Source: Chloroflexota bacterium (lineage in GTDB: Bacteria; Chloroflexota; Anaerolineae; Anaerolineales; Villigracilaceae). Taken from it: a stretch of DNA of 9,966 nt. The notes under the pieces are model-generated. The model had not been told where the DNA came from. It was given only the letters and a program-made list of their open reading frames with translations, and searched no databases. A program made the position numbers and the translations under genes. How positions within the stretch are numbered: the stretch's first letter is position 1; each line of letters opens with the position of its first letter. The stretch covers positions 1 to 9,966 of the forward strand of contig JAKANW010000060.1 of the NCBI GenBank assembly GCA_021823555.1, in the 5' to 3' direction. Positions 6,468-9,966 of this stretch are shown piece by piece.

Positions 6468-8725
6468 TGGCCGCCCGGATTCTGCTTGGCCAGGTCAATC
6501 GCTTTGAATTCAAAGTAGGCCTTGATCACCCGTGCGACAATAGGAGCCGCCACACTGGCGCCTTCACCGCCGTTGTATGCGAACGCCATCACAACGATCT
6601 CCGGGTCTTCATAAGGGGCGTACGCCAGAGTCCAGGCGTGGGTCGGCCAGGAGCCAAACTGACAGCGGTTAGCTGCGCGGGCGACATCATCACAATATTC
6701 TGCTGTACCGGTCTTGCCTGCCACGGCGATCGGATAATCCAGAAATACATTATGGAGCGTACCACCCGGGTCGGTGACAGCCAGGCGGGTACCGGCGCGC
6801 ACGGCTGCAATTGTGTCAGGACTTTCGGTTTTTAACTGTCCTGTCTGATCACAGTAACCCTGGTCACAATTATATTCGTGAATAAGCGGCGTAGTGGTTA
6901 CATCCCATTTCAAGTTTGGGGTAAAAGGAGAAATCTGGTAACTGCCCTGAGGAGGCTGATCCACAGTCGTAGAATCAAATGGGTTGACCCATACTTTGTG
7001 AGGGTTGCCCTGATTGTCCGTTGTGGTTTGGGCATACCAGACCGAAAAGTCGTTGGGATTGAACCAGACCTCGCTGACCTTACCCGCGCCATCAGTCACC
7101 TGGCGGACAATGGTCGGCTGCATCAGTTTGCCGTTATTCGCGACCGCAGCCCCAGACATGAGCACCTGGAGGGGCGTTGCGAGTAAATATCCCTGTCCGA
7201 CGCTGGCAATATAGGTGTCACCCGTGGACCAGTTTTCACCCGTGGTGATACGCTTCCAATCCGGTGAAGGGATCAGGCCTGTGGCTTCGCCCTGAAGTTC
7301 GATCCCGGAGCGCTGATCGTATCCGAGTGCGCGCGCATACTCCTTCAGGCGGTAGATGCCCAGCCCCTCAGGGATCTCGGTCCCGTAACCACCGCCCAGC
7401 TTATAGAAACAAACATTGCTGGAATAGGCGATGCAATGCAGGAAATCAATGGGGCCAAACCCCGCCGGCCGAGTATCAAAAATCCAATCCACGAAGGGGC
7501 GTGTATTGGCAGCAGTACAGGGTTCATTTGGCGAGAATTTTTCGCACAACAACAATTCGCCAGGTGCATAGATAATCTGTCCCAACTTTACAACGCCCTC
7601 GTTGAACGCACCAGTGGCCGTCGAGAGCTTGAACACCGAGCCGGGCGGATATTCGGATGAGATGGCATTATTCAACAAGGGGTGGCGCGGACCTTGATCC
7701 AATTGCTGATAATAATACGCCGGGATGATACGCGCCATGCGGTTATTCTCATAGGTGGGATAAGATACCATCGCCAGGATCTCACCGGTCTTTGGATTCA
7801 TCGAAATTACAACGCCGCTGGAAATGCGAATCTTGCCAAACCAGGTATTCCAGTAATTGATCTCCTCCTGCAAGGAGGCTTCGGCCGCGGCCTGTAAACG
7901 CGTATCAATGGTCAGTGTAATATTATTGCCCGGCACGGGGGCAACCGGCGGCTCAAGGTTCAAGAGTTCCTTTCCAGCCACATCCACCTGCACCAGACGG
8001 TGCCCATTCTGCCCCGCTAGAATATCCTGCAGAGAAGCCTCCACACCTGAGTAGCCGATCTTGTCGCGATTGGGGACATAGTTCCTGGCGCGGAACTCAG
8101 CTTCCCGGGAGGCAGGGATCGGCCCCAGAAAACCGATAATGTCAGCCGTCAGTGAACCGGTCGGGTAATCACGGATCGGTTCAACTTGAACCGAGACGCC
8201 CGGCAAATCCACGGAGCGTTCCTGCACAAGACGGGCGACGTCTTCTCCCACGTTACATTTTATCGGTACCGGACTGTAAGGAGCAATGGAGTCGCCCAAG
8301 GCCACCAAATCGGAGATGCTCGGACCGGGCACACAGGCCGCGAACAATTTGGCCTGGTTCAAACTCTCTTCTGTCACCGGTCCCCCCACAGACACACCGG
8401 TCAATTCCGAGACTCTACGGTAGACGTTTTGAATATCGGCATCATCATCTGGAAGGTTAGCCGGGGTAATCACAATGTTATAGGATGCAATGTTACGCGC
8501 TAAAACATAGCCATTGCGATCGAATATGATGCCGCGCTCCGCAGGTACGCTGATTGACTTGGAGTAATTGTTAATAGCCTTTTCCGTCCAGGTATCTCCA
8601 TTAACAACCTGCAAAGTAATCATACGTCCCAACAGCAACGCCAGCACGACAAAGAGCAGGCCATAGATGACGAACAAACGCCAGGTCTCAAAGTGAGACG
8701 AGCGCGGATACGTCGAGGAACTCAT
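6464..8725 (-). CDS. mrdA: Penicillin-binding protein 2, elongation transpeptidase
   Basis: Class B penicillin-binding protein that crosslinks peptidoglycan strands made by RodA; anchored in the membrane by one helix (about 17-38) with the rest outside. The dimerisation/pedestal domain covers about 60-250, including PAERGIIFDRNG at 61-72. The transpeptidase domain has all three catalytic motifs: SVFK at 363-366 (nucleophile S363), SSN at 435-437 and KTG at 671-673. At 753 residues it is longer than E. coli PBP2 (633). Much of the excess is a polar, Trp/Asn/Gln-rich stretch at about 541-640 between SSN and KTG. All ten cysteines are extracytoplasmic and fall in five near pairs. The ATG at 8725 overlaps the mreD TGA (ATGA) and has a very strong GAGGAGGT site. 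Placement after mreC and mreD marks it as the elongation PBP rather than FtsI. Confidence 0.95.
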   Translation of the reverse strand: MSSSTYPRSSHFETWRLFVIYGLLFVVLALLLGRMITLQVVNGDTWTEKAINNYSKSISVPAERGIIFDRNGYVLARNIASYNIVITPANLPDDDADIQNVYRRVSELTGVSVGGPVTEESLNQAKLFAACVPGPSISDLVALGDSIAPYSPVPIKCNVGEDVARLVQERSVDLPGVSVQVEPIRDYPTGSLTADIIGFLGPIPASREAEFRARNYVPNRDKIGYSGVEASLQDILAGQNGHRLVQVDVAGKELLNLEPPVAPVPGNNITLTIDTRLQAAAEASLQEEINYWNTWFGKIRISSGVVISMNPKTGEILAMVSYPTYENNRMARIIPAYYYQQLDQGPRHPLLNNAISSEYPPGSVFKLSTATGAFNEGVVKLGQIIYAPGELLLCEKFSPNEPCTAANTRPFVDWIFDTRPAGFGPIDFLHCIAYSSNVCFYKLGGGYGTEIPEGLGIYRLKEYARALGYDQRSGIELQGEATGLIPSPDWKRITTGENWSTGDTYIASVGQGYLLATPLQVLMSGAAVANNGKLMQPTIVRQVTDGAGKVSEVWFNPNDFSVWYAQTTTDNQGNPHKVWVNPFDSTTVDQPPQGSYQISPFTPNLKWDVTTTPLIHEYNCDQGYCDQTGQLKTESPDTIAAVRAGTRLAVTDPGGTLHNVFLDYPIAVAGKTGTAEYCDDVARAANRCQFGSWPTHAWTLAYAPYEDPEIVVMAFAYNGGEGASVAAPIVARVIKAYFEFKAIDLAKQNPGGQ

Positions 8726-9222
8726 TCAACCTCCTCACCCGGGTATACCCAGCGCGAAAGGTCGCGCATAAAAGTATAGACCGGGATGGAAAACAATAAA
8801 TTGAGCAGAAGACTTGGCAAGGTAACCAGGCCAAGCACATCGCCCAAGACCAGTGGGGTTCCCAAGAGACTCAACCCAATATACGATAACAGGTGCATAA
8901 CCAAAGTACCCAGGAAAGTCACGCTGAACATGGCCAGCAAAGGCGCCTGCCAGACTCGGCGCTTCAACAACTGCGCCAGCAGAACCACCACAAAATATCC
9001 GCCAGCAACCACGGGCCAGGGAAGACGGCTCGAAAAGGCGACCAGGACGACAGCCAATAAAGCCCAGTGCCAGGCCGAGTCCACTTGAGGCTGCAAAGCC
9101 CAGGCAGACAGCAGGACGAGCACCAGGTCGGCATAGCCGGAGAGCAGCATCACCCGGCTGACCAATACCGACTGCAAAATGACAGCCAGTCCAAGCAGCG
9201 GGAGAGCGATCAAATTTCGCAT
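8722..9222 (-). CDS. mreD: MreD, rod-shape determining membrane protein
   Basis: Small polytopic membrane protein of the elongation machinery that works with MreC. The 166 residues contain about six hydrophobic segments (near 4-26, 29-43, 51-66, 69-86, 94-118, 128-152), the usual MreD size and layout. LLLNLLFSIPVYTFM near the end resembles the typical MreD C-terminus. Sequence conservation in this family is low, so the call leans on topology and on position between mreC and mrdA. I chose the ATG at 9222, seven codons short of nothing upstream but the mreC stop. A TTG at 9228, directly after that stop, would add two residues. Neither has a good Shine-Dalgarno site, so translation is probably coupled to mreC. 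Confidence 0.9.
   Translation of the reverse strand: MRNLIALPLLGLAVILQSVLVSRVMLLSGYADLVLVLLSAWALQPQVDSAWHWALLAVVLVAFSSRLPWPVVAGGYFVVVLLAQLLKRRVWQAPLLAMFSVTFLGTLVMHLLSYIGLSLLGTPLVLGDVLGLVTLPSLLLNLLFSIPVYTFMRDLSRWVYPGEEVE
8729..8736 (-). promoter_or_regulatory. Strong ribosome binding site of mrdA inside mreD
   Basis: GAGGAGGT on the minus strand, close to the best possible Shine-Dalgarno match, three bases before the mrdA ATG and within the last codons of mreD. It fixes the mrdA start and suggests efficient re-initiation. Confidence 0.8.
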
Positions 9223-9228
9223 GAACAA

Positions 9229-9966
9229 TCAGGGGGACTGTGTCGGAACGAGAGGCGAGATATCCCCCGGGCGGAAGTTGGTGATCACCAGCACAATCTC
9301 GAGCCGGCTGAAATCAACGGCGGGCTGGACAGTGGCCTGTTGGAAGAGTTCATATTGCAGGCTGCGGGTTGCCACCACCTGCCCAATGATCAGGTCAGGC
9401 GGATAACCGCCTCCCAGCCCCGAAGTCAGGATGAGATCGCCGGGGTCCACCGTCACATCCTGGGAGATCATATCCAGGGAAATATCGCCCGTCACCGAAC
9501 CAAGCAGCATAGCGTCCGTGCCGGCGTTCTGCAGGCGGACGTTGACCGATGAGGCGGGATCGGTCAGGAGCTGAACACGCGCCGCGTCGGCGATGACCGC
9601 ATCCACCCGGCCAACCAAACCCTGGTTGGTCACCACCGGCATCCCGCGCCGAATCCCATCATTGGAACCGCTGTTGATGATCACGTAATGCAAAAATGGG
9701 CTTGGATCGCGCCCAATGACCGATGCAGCTTTGTAGGTACTTTCCGGATTACTGCGGGAAAAATCCACCAGCGCTGCCAGAATCTCGGTCTGGTTGACTC
9801 GCTGCTGCAACTCAATGACCTGAGCCTGCAATTGCGAAACCTGGCCCTCCAGTTCTGCATTACGGGAACGCAGCGAGACAATGTCGCGTGGGGCAGTTAA
9901 AAAATCCTGTATCGCCTGGACGCGTATAGCAACCCAGGTCTGCACTGCCACCAGTGAGCCGGTAAA
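9229..9966 (-). CDS. mreC: MreC, rod-shape determining protein, 5' end outside window
   Basis: Membrane-anchored periplasmic or extracytoplasmic scaffold that activates the RodA-PBP2 synthase. The last 245 residues are present and the frame is still open at 9966, so the start and most of the N-terminal membrane helix lie beyond the edge. From the edge inward there is the juxtamembrane segment with the hallmark APRD, then a coiled coil (LRSRNAELEGQVSQLQAQV and on, about 32 residues), then the paired beta-barrel domain. That domain contains VIGRDPSPFLHYVIINSGS and GMPVVTNQGLVGRV, both very typical of MreC. A GTG at 9951 is internal, since the upstream codons continue the MreC pattern. The stop is 6 bases from the mreD ATG. 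mreB is expected further upstream. Confidence 0.95.
   Translation of the reverse strand, partial: FTGSLVAVQTWVAIRVQAIQDFLTAPRDIVSLRSRNAELEGQVSQLQAQVIELQQRVNQTEILAALVDFSRSNPESTYKAASVIGRDPSPFLHYVIINSGSNDGIRRGMPVVTNQGLVGRVDAVIADAARVQLLTDPASSVNVRLQNAGTDAMLLGSVTGDISLDMISQDVTVDPGDLILTSGLGGGYPPDLIIGQVVATRSLQYELFQQATVQPAVDFSRLEIVLVITNFRPGDISPLVPTQSP

Noticed and set aside
1..9966. CRISPR arrays, tRNA or rRNA genes, insertion sequences, phage or defence genes
   Set aside because: No regularly spaced repeats, cloverleaf-like segments, transposase motifs or terminal repeats were seen; coding density on one strand is nearly complete with housekeeping genes.

Overview
The window looks like a stretch of chromosome from a Gram-negative-staining or monoderm rod or filament. 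My best guess is Chloroflexota, class Anaerolineae. The guess rests on protein character only: the MreC coiled-coil entry, a MinC-MinD-MinE set linked to mre genes, and a membrane protein with YW..DG..E and TYPRTGFV motifs. No rRNA or marker gene confirms it. Base composition is moderately GC-rich and even throughout. Every gene I can support lies on the minus strand, so transcription runs from high to low coordinates.

Region 1 (9966 down to 3541) is one tightly packed cell-shape and division-site cluster, in transcription order mreC (start outside the window), mreD, mrdA (PBP2), minC, minD, minE and rodA. Junctions are 4-base ATGA overlaps (mreD/mrdA, minD/minE) or gaps of 3 to about 50 bases. 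MreC, MreD, PBP2 and RodA form the elongation peptidoglycan synthase: RodA polymerises glycan, PBP2 crosslinks it, MreC and MreD are scaffold and regulator. MinC, MinD and MinE place the FtsZ ring by inhibiting it away from mid-cell. A promoter-like sequence just inside the 3' end of mrdA could give the min genes and rodA separate expression. mreB is not in the window; it probably lies just beyond 9966.

Region 2 (3540 to 1815) holds gltX, glutamyl-tRNA synthetase, with a TTG start and a strong Shine-Dalgarno sequence. A bulged hairpin separates it from rodA, and a good Rho-independent terminator follows it.

Region 3 (1871 to 1) is a separate three-gene operon with a very good sigma-70-type promoter overlapped by nested inverted repeats. 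It encodes a six-helix membrane protein, a small winged-helix regulator and an ABC transporter ATPase that runs off the left edge. The genes overlap by 4 bases or are 1 base apart. The likely picture is a self-regulated export or resistance cassette whose permease lies outside the window.

Most of the window is conserved housekeeping sequence. I do not see a previously undescribed system. The points most worth checking are the paired cysteines and long loop insertion in PBP2, the operator-like structure at 1823-1871, and an altered QPDLGT motif in RodA. No gene-free stretch exceeds 140 bases.
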